Source: PUPG01 sp031323845
GTDB taxonomy: Bacteria; Bacteroidota; Bacteroidia; Bacteroidales; UBA7960
Assembly (NCBI GenBank): GCA_031323845.1
Contig: JAVIYP010000046.1
Span: forward strand, 1 to 20,914
Length of the DNA: 20,914 nt
Direction of reading: 5' to 3'
Under the pieces are notes generated by a model, which had not been told where the DNA came from, ran no database searches, and worked only from the letters and a program-made list of their open reading frames with translations. Position 1 is the first letter of the stretch; each line of letters starts with the position of its first letter. A program made the translations under genes and the position numbers. Of the stretch, positions 6,609-13,630 are shown one piece after another.

Positions 6609-6632
6609 TTTTATAGTTTAAACGTTGCTGAG

Positions 6633-7427
6633 ATGTTAAATAGCTGGAAAAGCCGTCTGGTGGTACTTGCTTTCAGCGGGCTGGTATTGTTGTTTATTGT
6701 TGCGCCCCTTGCGGGGATGTTGCTGCAAACGTCAGGCGCGCAATATGTTGACACGCTGGCTGATGAAACAGTCCGGCGCAGCATCAGGCTTACCTTGCTG
6801 AGTTCGCTCGCCGGCGTCATGATCTTCGGGATTGCCGCCATACCCCTGGCGTATCTTCTTGCCCGGAAGGATTTTTTCGGGAAAGGCATCGTAAATGGTT
6901 TGGTGGATTTGCCGGTGGTGATACCTCATTCCGCGGCGGGGATCGCCCTTTTGGGGATTATCAGCCGGAACACCTTCGTCGGGCAGGCCGGCGAATCGCT
7001 TGGCATCCAGTTCGTCGGAGGTGTTGCAGGTATCGTTGTTGCCATGGCTTTTGTAAGCATCCCTTTTTTAATCAATGCTGCACGCGATGGCTTTGCCGCT
7101 GTCCCCGAAAAGCTCGAAAAAGCGGCACTGAACCTGGGTGCTTCACCGTGGAGGGTGTTTTTCACGATCTCCCTCCCCCTGGCAAAGCGGCATGTGCTGA
7201 CAGGCCTGACCATGATGTGGGCGCGCGGACTCAGTGAGTTTGGCGCCGTGGTGATCATAGCTTACCATCCAATGGTTACACCAATACTAATCTGGGAACG
7301 ATTCACTTCATTTGGACTTTCCCATGCCAGACCTGTCGCAGCCGTGTTCATGATCGTTTGCCTGGCCGTTTTCGTGGTCATGCGGCTGCTTTCAGGAAAA
7401 AAACTACAAACCAGGCACAATGGTTAA
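6633..7427 (+). CDS. modB: Molybdate/tungstate ABC transporter permease (ModB/WtpB type)
   Basis: The membrane subunit of an oxyanion importer in the cytoplasmic membrane. The 264-residue protein has about six hydrophobic helices, the first at roughly 9-30. It carries the EAA loop that docks to the ATPase (EKAALNLGASPWRVFFTISL) and the C-terminal segment AYHPMVTPILIWERFTSFGL, which resembles WtpB/ModB of archaeal tungstate and molybdate systems. It begins after a leader of about 130 nt with a candidate riboswitch, and its stop is five bases before the ATPase start. Its position beside Moco genes supports molybdate or tungstate as substrate over sulfate. No substrate-binding protein gene is in the window. 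The choice between molybdate and tungstate cannot be made from sequence. Confidence 0.88.
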   Translation: MLNSWKSRLVVLAFSGLVLLFIVAPLAGMLLQTSGAQYVDTLADETVRRSIRLTLLSSLAGVMIFGIAAIPLAYLLARKDFFGKGIVNGLVDLPVVIPHSAAGIALLGIISRNTFVGQAGESLGIQFVGGVAGIVVAMAFVSIPFLINAARDGFAAVPEKLEKAALNLGASPWRVFFTISLPLAKRHVLTGLTMMWARGLSEFGAVVIIAYHPMVTPILIWERFTSFGLSHARPVAAVFMIVCLAVFVVMRLLSGKKLQTRHNG

Positions 7428-7432
7428 ACCGG

Positions 7433-8503
7433 ATGAAAAAGATGCTCAACATTGAAAACATTTCCGTTCGCTTTCCTTCCTTCTCCCTGGAAAACGTTTC
7501 CCTGGTGGTGGAAAAGCACGACTATCTTGCCCTGCTGGGTGTTTCCGGGGCCGGAAAGACAGTGCTCCTGGAAGTGCTTGCCGGTATGGTAAAACCTGCT
7601 GAAGGAAGAATTTTGCTCAATGGGAACGACATCACCCATCACAGGATACAGAAACGAAAGATCGGACTGGTGTACCAGGACCTTTCGCTCTTCCCTCATA
7701 TGACTGTGGCCGGGAACATTGCCTATCCGCTGCGCAACCACTCTATGTCTGCTGCGGCTGTTAAGGAAAAAGTGATGGATATGGCACATCAGACCGGTGT
7801 AAGCCACTTGCTTGGCCGGTACCCCGAAACCTTGTCGGGAGGCGAAGCCCAGCGTGTTGCGCTTGCAAGAACGCTTGCCGCCGACCCTGATATCCTGCTG
7901 CTTGATGAACCCCTGTCAAACCTTGATGTAAAATTAAAAACCGATCTCAGAAAATTGCTTCGCAAGATCTATAAAAGCGGGAAAACCATGATTCATGTGA
8001 CCCACGATTTTATGGAAGCTGCCACACTCGCGAATAAGGTTGCCGTTATACAAGACGGCAAGCTCGTACAACATGGCTCACCGGAAGAAGTGTTCAGAAA
8101 TCCGCGCACAGAATTTGTCGCCAGGTTCAGCGGCGTTAAAAATCTCTATCGCTGCGAAGGTTGCGTTTCAGACACGGCTGACGGGCTGCAGACCGCCATG
8201 ATTGGAAACGGTGTGCAGGTGAAGTTCCTGGCACAGGAAGCCCCTGAAAACGGATATGTGATGATCCCCCAGGAAGACATCATTATTTCCGAAGACCGCG
8301 TGGTGTCTTCAGCGGTGAATAACCTGGAAGGAACGATAAGCGAAATGATCCTTGCCGGAATTGGTGTTGAGTTGGTTGTGGATGCGGGTGTTGAGTTTAT
8401 CGTGACCGTTAGCAGAAAATCGCAGGAAGCCATGCACCTGGAGCCCGGCAAGAAAGTCTGGTTAAGCTTCAAAGCCTCATCGGTAAGATATGTGGAGGGC
8501 TGA
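7433..8503 (+). CDS. modC: Molybdate/tungstate ABC transporter ATPase (ModC/WtpC type)
   Basis: The ATP-hydrolysing subunit that drives the adjacent permease. In the 356-residue protein the Walker A motif is GVSGAGKT (36-43), the Q-loop VYQD, the signature LSGGEAQ (134-140), Walker B ILLLDEP (154-160) and the switch histidine in HVTHD. The region after about residue 220 is a TOBE/MOP-like domain, including NLEGTISEMILAGIGVELVV, which in ModC proteins binds oxyanion and can inhibit transport. I place the start at the ATG at 7433 (MKKMLNIENI), five bases after the permease stop; the longer frame from 7358 would overlap the permease heavily and adds unrelated residues. Specificity is inferred from context. 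Confidence 0.92.
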   Translation: MKKMLNIENISVRFPSFSLENVSLVVEKHDYLALLGVSGAGKTVLLEVLAGMVKPAEGRILLNGNDITHHRIQKRKIGLVYQDLSLFPHMTVAGNIAYPLRNHSMSAAAVKEKVMDMAHQTGVSHLLGRYPETLSGGEAQRVALARTLAADPDILLLDEPLSNLDVKLKTDLRKLLRKIYKSGKTMIHVTHDFMEAATLANKVAVIQDGKLVQHGSPEEVFRNPRTEFVARFSGVKNLYRCEGCVSDTADGLQTAMIGNGVQVKFLAQEAPENGYVMIPQEDIIISEDRVVSSAVNNLEGTISEMILAGIGVELVVDAGVEFIVTVSRKSQEAMHLEPGKKVWLSFKASSVRYVEG

Positions 8504-8572
8504 CAAGCCGGAGACCACCGCGTTTTAATGATTTCTTAATTATAAGATAACTGCCGCTTAAGATTCAGTGTG

Positions 8573-8580
8573 TATTTTTG
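8573..8580 (+). promoter_or_regulatory. Possible -7 box upstream of a small frame
   Basis: TATTTTTG matches TAnnTTTG exactly. A CTG, not TTG, lies 19 bases upstream (8551-8553), so the promoter is imperfect. It precedes the small frame at 8604. Confidence 0.35.
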
Positions 8581-8603
8581 ACTCCATTCAAAACCGGTCA
8601 GCA

Positions 8604-8771
8604 ATGAAAAAACACCTGAACATCCTCAAAATAAAACTTGTTAATGGTTTTAGACGCCTGGCACGAAAACCTTTCAAAAAACCAAAAAACAATACTGCGC
8701 TGTATAAATATGACAAGGCATTGGTTTTCAGCTTTTTTGATTTTCAACTTTTTACCGGGGCAGATTATTAA
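8604..8771 (+). CDS. Possible small basic protein, unrecognised
   Basis: A 55-residue frame from ATG (MKKHLNILKIKL...) with a lysine/arginine-rich N-terminal half (RRLARKPFKKPKN) and a more hydrophobic, aromatic tail (KALVFSFFDFQLF). I do not recognise it. The only support is the TATTTTTG box 23 bases upstream and an ATG directly followed by lysines. It has no visible ribosome binding site, and a frame of this length can easily arise by chance in AT-rich intergenic DNA. Treat as doubtful. Confidence 0.15.
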   Translation: MKKHLNILKIKLVNGFRRLARKPFKKPKNNTALYKYDKALVFSFFDFQLFTGADY

Positions 8772-8817
8772 ATGCCCTGTTGCCATATTCCGGCTCATAC
8801 GATCCGGGATAATTGGT

Positions 8818-8825
8818 TATTTTTG
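8818..8825 (+). promoter_or_regulatory. Possible -7 box for the alkaline phosphatase
   Basis: TATTTTTG followed by CAC, an exact TAnnTTTG match, about 127 bases before the phosphatase ATG. No TTG sits at the expected upstream distance. The predicted leader contains the GTGCGG/CCGCAC hairpin. Confidence 0.45.
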
Positions 8826-8951
8826 CACATTCAAACCGGTTTGTTATGTTAAACATGGGGCTTTGTGCGGCTTTTGATAACAGAACCGCACTATGCCGCA
8901 ATAAATCGTAACTATAAACAGTAAATAAGTTAACTATAAGAATAGAATAAT

Positions 8952-10409
8952 ATGATGGAAATGAAGCGAACATTTATATGGCTCTTTACCCTGGTGATGA
9001 TGCTGACTTTGACGTCGTGCCACACGGATAAGGGTACGGTGGAGGAGACCCTGCCCAATCCGAAAAACATCATTTACTTTGTCAGCGACGGCATGGGTTA
9101 CAATCACTTGCTTGCCACCAATTATTTTATGCACGGTGTGGCCGGCGCACAGGTTTTCGAGCAGGACGACTGGTTACATCTGGCACAGGCCACCTATAGT
9201 GTTGGCAGGATTTATCGTGGTGACACCATTTTTCATAACGGATATGCTCCGCGCACGGCATGGGAAGAGGCCGGTTATCTTTCCAGTGACTATACCGACA
9301 GTGCCGGTGCTGCAACGGCGCTTTCCACGGGCGTTAAAACCCTGGGCGGCCATCTGGGTATAGACGTTCGCGGAGACACGCTGATACATATAAGCCAGGC
9401 TGCCAAGGCCCTGGGTAAGTCCATTGGCGTGGTAAGCAGTGTACCTCTGAGCCATGCCACTCCAGCCGGCTTTGTGGTTCACAACAGGAGCAGGCATAAT
9501 TACCAGGAAATTGCCGAATATCTCCTGTTTCATACCAGGGCAGATGTTGTCATGGCTCCCGGCCATCCCTATTTTAACAACGACGGACAGGCTGTTGAGA
9601 AAGGCAGTTACCGGTACATTGGCGGGTCTGAGTTGTTTGGCCAGCTGGCAGCCAGTGATGGCCGTATTGAGTTTTCTTTTGATGACAGGGTCTTGCGTGT
9701 GCAGGATGCCACCGGCGACGGCATACCCGACCCCTGGGTATATGTTGAAGAGCGGGAGGCTTTTCTTGCCCTGGCAGAAGGGCCTGCACCCAGGCGTGTG
9801 CTGGGTATTCCCCAGGTGTACTCATCCCTGAACCAGGGCCGGAAGCGCAGCTCAGAAGCCACTACGCCTTTTGAACAGCCCTTCAATGAAAATGTCCCTA
9901 CGCTCGAAGAGCTCACCAGGGCATCATTGAACGTACTCAGCCAGAACGACCAGGGCTTTTTTGTCATGATTGAAGGGGGTGCGGTTGACTGGGCCAGCCA
10001 CGACAACCACCTCGGACGCACCATTGAGGAGCAGCACGACTTTAACAGGGCTGTACTGGCAGCGGTAGCATGGGTTGAAACGCACAGCAGCTGGGAGGAA
10101 ACACTGATCATTGTTACCAGCGATCATGAATGCGGGTACCTGACAGGACCAAACCACCCCAATCCCGTTAATGACGCTGTGGTGAACCGGGGTAAGGGTC
10201 AGTTGCCCGAACACCAGTGGAATTTCAGCACCCACACCAACATGCTGGTGCCGTTTTTTGCCAAAGGGCCCGGCACTGAGTTGTTCCGTTTCTTTGCCGA
10301 TGAGTATGATCCCGTCCGCGGTTATTTCCTTCAGAACACTGAAATTGCCCAGGCGATATTTCTTATGTGGGGCAAACCGGAAATAGAAGTACACCGCTTG
10401 ACCGAGTAA
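8952..10409 (+). CDS. Alkaline phosphatase, PhoA superfamily lipoprotein
   Basis: A 485-residue metal-dependent phosphomonoesterase exported as a lipoprotein: a hydrophobic N-terminus ends in LTLTSC, so Cys23 should be lipidated and the enzyme anchored in the envelope. By comparison with E. coli PhoA, the catalytic residues are all present: Asp46 in SDGMG, nucleophile Ser117 in TDSAGAAT, Thr170 in SHATPAGF, Glu341, Asp346 and His350 in EGGAVDWASHDN, Asp391-His392 in TSDHE, and His428 in STHTN. An insertion in the middle contains DATGDGIPD (252-260), which looks like a calcium-binding loop. The start may be any of three close ATGs (8952, 8955, 8961). It likely scavenges phosphate from organic esters; no Pho box was identified. 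Confidence 0.93.
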   Translation: MMEMKRTFIWLFTLVMMLTLTSCHTDKGTVEETLPNPKNIIYFVSDGMGYNHLLATNYFMHGVAGAQVFEQDDWLHLAQATYSVGRIYRGDTIFHNGYAPRTAWEEAGYLSSDYTDSAGAATALSTGVKTLGGHLGIDVRGDTLIHISQAAKALGKSIGVVSSVPLSHATPAGFVVHNRSRHNYQEIAEYLLFHTRADVVMAPGHPYFNNDGQAVEKGSYRYIGGSELFGQLAASDGRIEFSFDDRVLRVQDATGDGIPDPWVYVEEREAFLALAEGPAPRRVLGIPQVYSSLNQGRKRSSEATTPFEQPFNENVPTLEELTRASLNVLSQNDQGFFVMIEGGAVDWASHDNHLGRTIEEQHDFNRAVLAAVAWVETHSSWEETLIIVTSDHECGYLTGPNHPNPVNDAVVNRGKGQLPEHQWNFSTHTNMLVPFFAKGPGTELFRFFADEYDPVRGYFLQNTEIAQAIFLMWGKPEIEVHRLTE

Positions 10410-10413
10410 AGCC

Positions 10414-10453
10414 AAAAAAAAGAGACAACACAAGCGGCATGTCTCTTTTTTTT
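10414..10453. terminator. Bidirectional terminator between phosphatase and sppA
   Basis: A perfect 14-bp inverted repeat, AAAAAAAAGAGACA (10414-10427) and TGTCTCTTTTTTTT (10440-10453), around a 12-base loop. The A and T tracts serve transcripts from either side, four bases after the phosphatase stop and 18 bases beyond the sppA stop. Confidence 0.9.
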
Positions 10454-10471
10454 AATGGGGTGGTGCAACTC

Positions 10472-12244
10472 CTATTCAATGATGATGTCGTAGGGGAGTC
10501 GCATCAGTATGCCCTGCATTTCCTGAACCTCCTGCATTTGCCTGTAATACTTGTAGGCATCGCCAAGTTCTTTTTGAATGACCCTTTCCCTGATGCCTCC
10601 GAATCCTTCCAGAAATTGCGTCAGAAAGTCTTTTCTGATGGGGTATTCGGTAATGCGGTATTCTTCAATATCGGCCAGCTCTGAGGCTTTGGCGATGGCT
10701 TCCCTGAGTCCGCCGAAATCATCAACCAGACCGTTTTGCCTGGCTTCCGCTCCTGTCCAGACCCTGCCTCTGCCCAGTTCGTCAACAACGGAAACAGGAA
10801 GGTTTCGGCCTTCGGCCACGTGTTCGGTAAACGTATCATAAATCTGTCCAATACTCTCCTGGATAATTTGCCTTTCAGCCCTGGTCAGGGGCCGGGACAC
10901 CGAGCCGATATCGGCAAAGCGGTTGGTCTTTACATTGTCAAAGGTGACGCCCAGCTTGTCGTTGAAGAAGGCTTTCATGTTGGGAACCATTCCGAAAACA
11001 CCGATAGATCCGGTGATGGTATTGGGGCTGGCATAGATATAATCGGCAGCACAGGCGATATAGTATCCGCCGGATGCGGCAACGTCTCCCATAGTGACCA
11101 CAAAGGGCTTTTCCTCCCTGGCAAGTTTTACTTCCCGTAGGATGACATCAGATGCCAGTGCGCTGCCACCCGGAGAGTTAATTCTGAAGACAATGGCTTT
11201 TACGTGCTCATCCTCTCTGGCCTGACGTATGGCTTTGGCGATGCGGTCTGAACCAATAACCCTGTCACTGCCTTCTCCGGAAATAATGTTACCGGTGGCA
11301 TACACCACAGCAATGCGATCCCTGCTGCGAACTACCGGCATGCCTTTCGGCCTGGGTGCCTTGAGGTATTTGCCATGGCCGACAAAGCTTATCTTGTCGT
11401 CTTCATCAAGACCGATCCGTTCCCGCAGCAGATCCATCATCTCATCATGATAAACATACCCGTCAATCATGTCCCACTCCAGGGCTAAAGCGGCATTTCT
11501 GGTTTGCAGACCATTTGCCACCTCGTTGATGTGGTTCAGGGTTAGTCCGCGCGATTCCGCAACATCAGAAGCTACATTGTTCCAGATCGAACTGATGTAA
11601 GAAAGGATCTGTTCCCTGTTTTCGGGGCTCATGTTTGTCCGGAATAACGGCTCACCGGCGCTTTTGTATTCACCGTGGCGGATAACCTGGGGGTCAATGC
11701 CCAGCCGGTCAAGCATGTTTTTAAGGAAAACAAGCTCCGCATTGATACCCCTGAAGTCAATCAGTCCTTCAGGATGCAGGTACACCTCATCGGCTACAGA
11801 GGCCAGGTAATAAGCATTCTGTGTGTACGATTCTCCGTAGCTGATCACAAACTTTCCGGACTCCCTGAAGTCCTCAAGGGCAAGCCGGATTTCCTGAATG
11901 GTGCTCCATCCGGCAGTTATCATGGATAAATCCAGGAAGATGCCTTCAATCTTATCGTCGGCTTTGGCTTTTTTAATGTTGTTCAGCAAGTCATTCAATC
12001 CCACGCCTCTGCCCGGCGAAAACGACATAAAGTCAAAGGACTCAAAAGGATTCTGGCTGCTGCGGTCAACAATCTGTGTGTTTAGTTTAAGGTGCAGCAC
12101 CGATTGTTTGTCTATGTCAACGGTGTCTTTGCTGGCCATGCTGGCAAAACCCGCAATCATGGCGATCATCAGAAAAAAAACAAGCACCATGACGAGAAAA
12201 AATCCCAGCATGGATGCAAACATAAATTTAAAAAACTGTTTCAT
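10472..12244 (-). CDS. sppA: Signal peptide peptidase SppA, 67K type
   Basis: A membrane-bound serine protease that degrades cleaved signal peptides. The 590-residue protein starts with one long transmembrane helix (about 7-35) and contains two tandem SppA/peptidase S49 domains, the size of the E. coli 67K form. The catalytic lysine is Lys194 in HGEYKSAGEPLFR of the first domain, and the nucleophile is Ser391 in GDVAASGGYYIA of the second; both are present, as is INSPGGSA. The ATG at 12244 directly precedes the membrane helix. It is transcribed divergently from folK across 160 bases, and I found no exact TAnnTTTG match for either side there (the nearest for sppA is TATCTTG at 12301-12307). 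Confidence 0.96.
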   Translation of the reverse strand: MKQFFKFMFASMLGFFLVMVLVFFLMIAMIAGFASMASKDTVDIDKQSVLHLKLNTQIVDRSSQNPFESFDFMSFSPGRGVGLNDLLNNIKKAKADDKIEGIFLDLSMITAGWSTIQEIRLALEDFRESGKFVISYGESYTQNAYYLASVADEVYLHPEGLIDFRGINAELVFLKNMLDRLGIDPQVIRHGEYKSAGEPLFRTNMSPENREQILSYISSIWNNVASDVAESRGLTLNHINEVANGLQTRNAALALEWDMIDGYVYHDEMMDLLRERIGLDEDDKISFVGHGKYLKAPRPKGMPVVRSRDRIAVVYATGNIISGEGSDRVIGSDRIAKAIRQAREDEHVKAIVFRINSPGGSALASDVILREVKLAREEKPFVVTMGDVAASGGYYIACAADYIYASPNTITGSIGVFGMVPNMKAFFNDKLGVTFDNVKTNRFADIGSVSRPLTRAERQIIQESIGQIYDTFTEHVAEGRNLPVSVVDELGRGRVWTGAEARQNGLVDDFGGLREAIAKASELADIEEYRITEYPIRKDFLTQFLEGFGGIRERVIQKELGDAYKYYRQMQEVQEMQGILMRLPYDIIIE

Positions 12245-12404
12245 GGTTCATTTTGTTGGTTATCACTAAAAAATTTAGCCGATCGTGCAGCTAAAAACGA
12301 CAAGATAAAAGTAGTATTATTTTTTGTTTTGATGCAGCGGAAAACAAATTTTGCCATAACGTTTTTTTTGCACAATTTTGCTTCGGTTTTCATAAGTCTT
12401 TCAC

Positions 12405-12920
12405 ATGCATACAGCATATCTTCTCCTCGGTGGTAATATGGGCAACGTTCCTGCCTCCTTCGAAAAAGCCTTGGTTTTGATGAAGGAAGCAGGCATCCGG
12501 ACAGATGCTCTGGGTAGCCTGTATATGAGTGAACCCTGGGGAGAAGGGGTCGACGGCATGTTTTACAATCAGGCGGTTCAGGTATCGACAGGGCTGGACA
12601 TTTCGCAATTGTTAACCACATTGAAAACGATAGAGTCGGGGCTTGGAAGAAAGCACCGGCCCGGGGTTGTTGAATCCAGGCCTTTGGATATAGACATTTT
12701 ATTTTATGACGACAGCATCGTCAGCGAACCAGGCCTTCAGGTACCCCATCCGCGCCTTCATTTGCGTAACTTTGCGCTTGCAGCCCTGATGGACATCGCC
12801 CCTGATCATATTCATCCCGTATTTGGCAAAACCGTTCGCCAGCTGCTGCTTGAGTCGGCCGATACGCTTTCCGTTAAGCGGCTCGATGCACCGGTTTCGC
12901 ACGAGAATAGTGCTATTTGA
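12405..12920 (+). CDS. folK: 6-hydroxymethyl-7,8-dihydropterin pyrophosphokinase
   Basis: Transfers pyrophosphate from ATP to hydroxymethyl-dihydropterin in folate synthesis. The 171-residue length fits the family. Signatures are LLLGGNMGN at the N-terminus, the catalytic and magnesium-binding RPLDIDILFYDD, and VPHPRLHLRNFALAAL near the end. The deoxynucleoside kinase follows 12 bases later, an arrangement that is common in Bacteroidota. The folate product is the substrate of Fhs elsewhere in the window, though the two genes are 11 kb apart and not co-transcribed. Confidence 0.96.
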   Translation: MHTAYLLLGGNMGNVPASFEKALVLMKEAGIRTDALGSLYMSEPWGEGVDGMFYNQAVQVSTGLDISQLLTTLKTIESGLGRKHRPGVVESRPLDIDILFYDDSIVSEPGLQVPHPRLHLRNFALAALMDIAPDHIHPVFGKTVRQLLLESADTLSVKRLDAPVSHENSAI

Positions 12921-12932
12921 ATAAGAACACTT

Positions 12933-13574
12933 ATGAGATATAACTACATAGCTGTTGAGGGCAATATCGGTGCCGGAAAAACATCTCTGGCCACCCGGAT
13001 TGCCGGGCAGTTTAACGGAAAGCTGATCCTTGAGCAATTCGAGGAGAATCCTTTCCTGGCTAAGTTTTATGAGGATCAGGACAAATATGCGTTTCCCCTT
13101 GAACTTTCTTTTCTTGCCGACAGGTATCAGCAGTTAAAGCGGGAACTGGCGCATCAGGATTTGTTTTCCGACTTCACCATTTCAGATTATTTCCTGAACA
13201 AATCGCTCATTTTTGCCCGCAAGACGCTGAAAGACGATGAATATCATTTGTTCAGAACGCTGTTTGACATAATGAACGCCAATCTTCCCAGGCCTGATTT
13301 GCTGATCCATTTATATGTGAACACCCGGAGGTTGCAGCAAAACATCAAACACAGGGGGCGCGACTATGAGCAGCGCATACCCGATGAATACCTGGAAGGC
13401 ATCCAGGACAGCTATTTCAACTATCTGAAGCAGCAGCCCAATCTGCGCATTTTGTTACTCGACATGAATTCGATTGACTTTGTAGCCTACAACGCACATT
13501 TTGAGGCAGTGCTTTCCGCAATTGACAAGGATTATCCAAAAGGCCTGACGAGCGTGAAGCTAACCCCGCCCTGA
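12933..13574 (+). CDS. Deoxynucleoside kinase (dAdo/dGuo kinase family)
   Basis: Phosphorylates deoxynucleosides in the salvage of DNA precursors. The 213-residue protein has the P-loop GNIGAGKTS (10-18), a DRYQQ segment where the family has its catalytic D/E-R motif, and the lid KHRGRDYEQRI that clamps ATP phosphates. This lid and the overall length fit the deoxyadenosine/deoxyguanosine/deoxycytidine kinase family better than type II thymidine kinase; which base is preferred cannot be read from the sequence. It forms a two-gene operon with folK and is followed by a strong terminator. Confidence 0.93.
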   Translation: MRYNYIAVEGNIGAGKTSLATRIAGQFNGKLILEQFEENPFLAKFYEDQDKYAFPLELSFLADRYQQLKRELAHQDLFSDFTISDYFLNKSLIFARKTLKDDEYHLFRTLFDIMNANLPRPDLLIHLYVNTRRLQQNIKHRGRDYEQRIPDEYLEGIQDSYFNYLKQQPNLRILLLDMNSIDFVAYNAHFEAVLSAIDKDYPKGLTSVKLTPP

Positions 13575-13582
13575 TTTTAAGG

Positions 13583-13618
13583 CACAAAAAAAGCCGCCCG
13601 GAGGCGGCTTTTTTTGTG
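13583..13618. terminator. Bidirectional terminator between kinase and TPR lipoprotein genes
   Basis: A perfect 16-bp inverted repeat (CACAAAAAAAGCCGCC, 13583-13598, and its complement at 13603-13618) with a 4-base loop CGGA. The GC-rich core flanked by A and T tracts ends both the plus-strand kinase transcript and the minus-strand lipoprotein transcript. Confidence 0.93.
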
Positions 13619-13630
13619 ATCTTCTGTAAA

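Larger units (their letters stand above)
6244..6632. other. Divergent control region between Moco operon and transporter
   Basis: This gene-free 389 bases separates the ThiF/MoeB-like gene (minus) from the transporter (plus). It holds a minus-strand -7 box at 6406-6413, a full plus-strand promoter at 6465-6496, a 14-bp palindrome at 6508-6521 and the riboswitch-like fold at 6537-6608. The minus-strand leader is about 170 nt and includes GCTTG/CAAGC, a short stem, but nothing like the plus-strand element. Confidence 0.75.
8504..8951. other. Intergenic stretch before the alkaline phosphatase
   Basis: These 448 bases hold two TATTTTTG promoter-like boxes (8573-8580, 8818-8825), one weak small frame (8604-8771), the palindrome CAAACCGGTTTG (8832-8843) and a hairpin GTGCGG/CCGCAC (8865-8870 with 8886-8891) in the presumed phosphatase leader. 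No clear terminator for the transporter operon is visible. Confidence 0.6.

Noticed and set aside
7358..7432. Longer ATPase start inside the permease gene
   Set aside because: It would overlap the permease by 70 bases and adds residues unlike any ModC N-terminus; the ATG at 7433 fits operon spacing.
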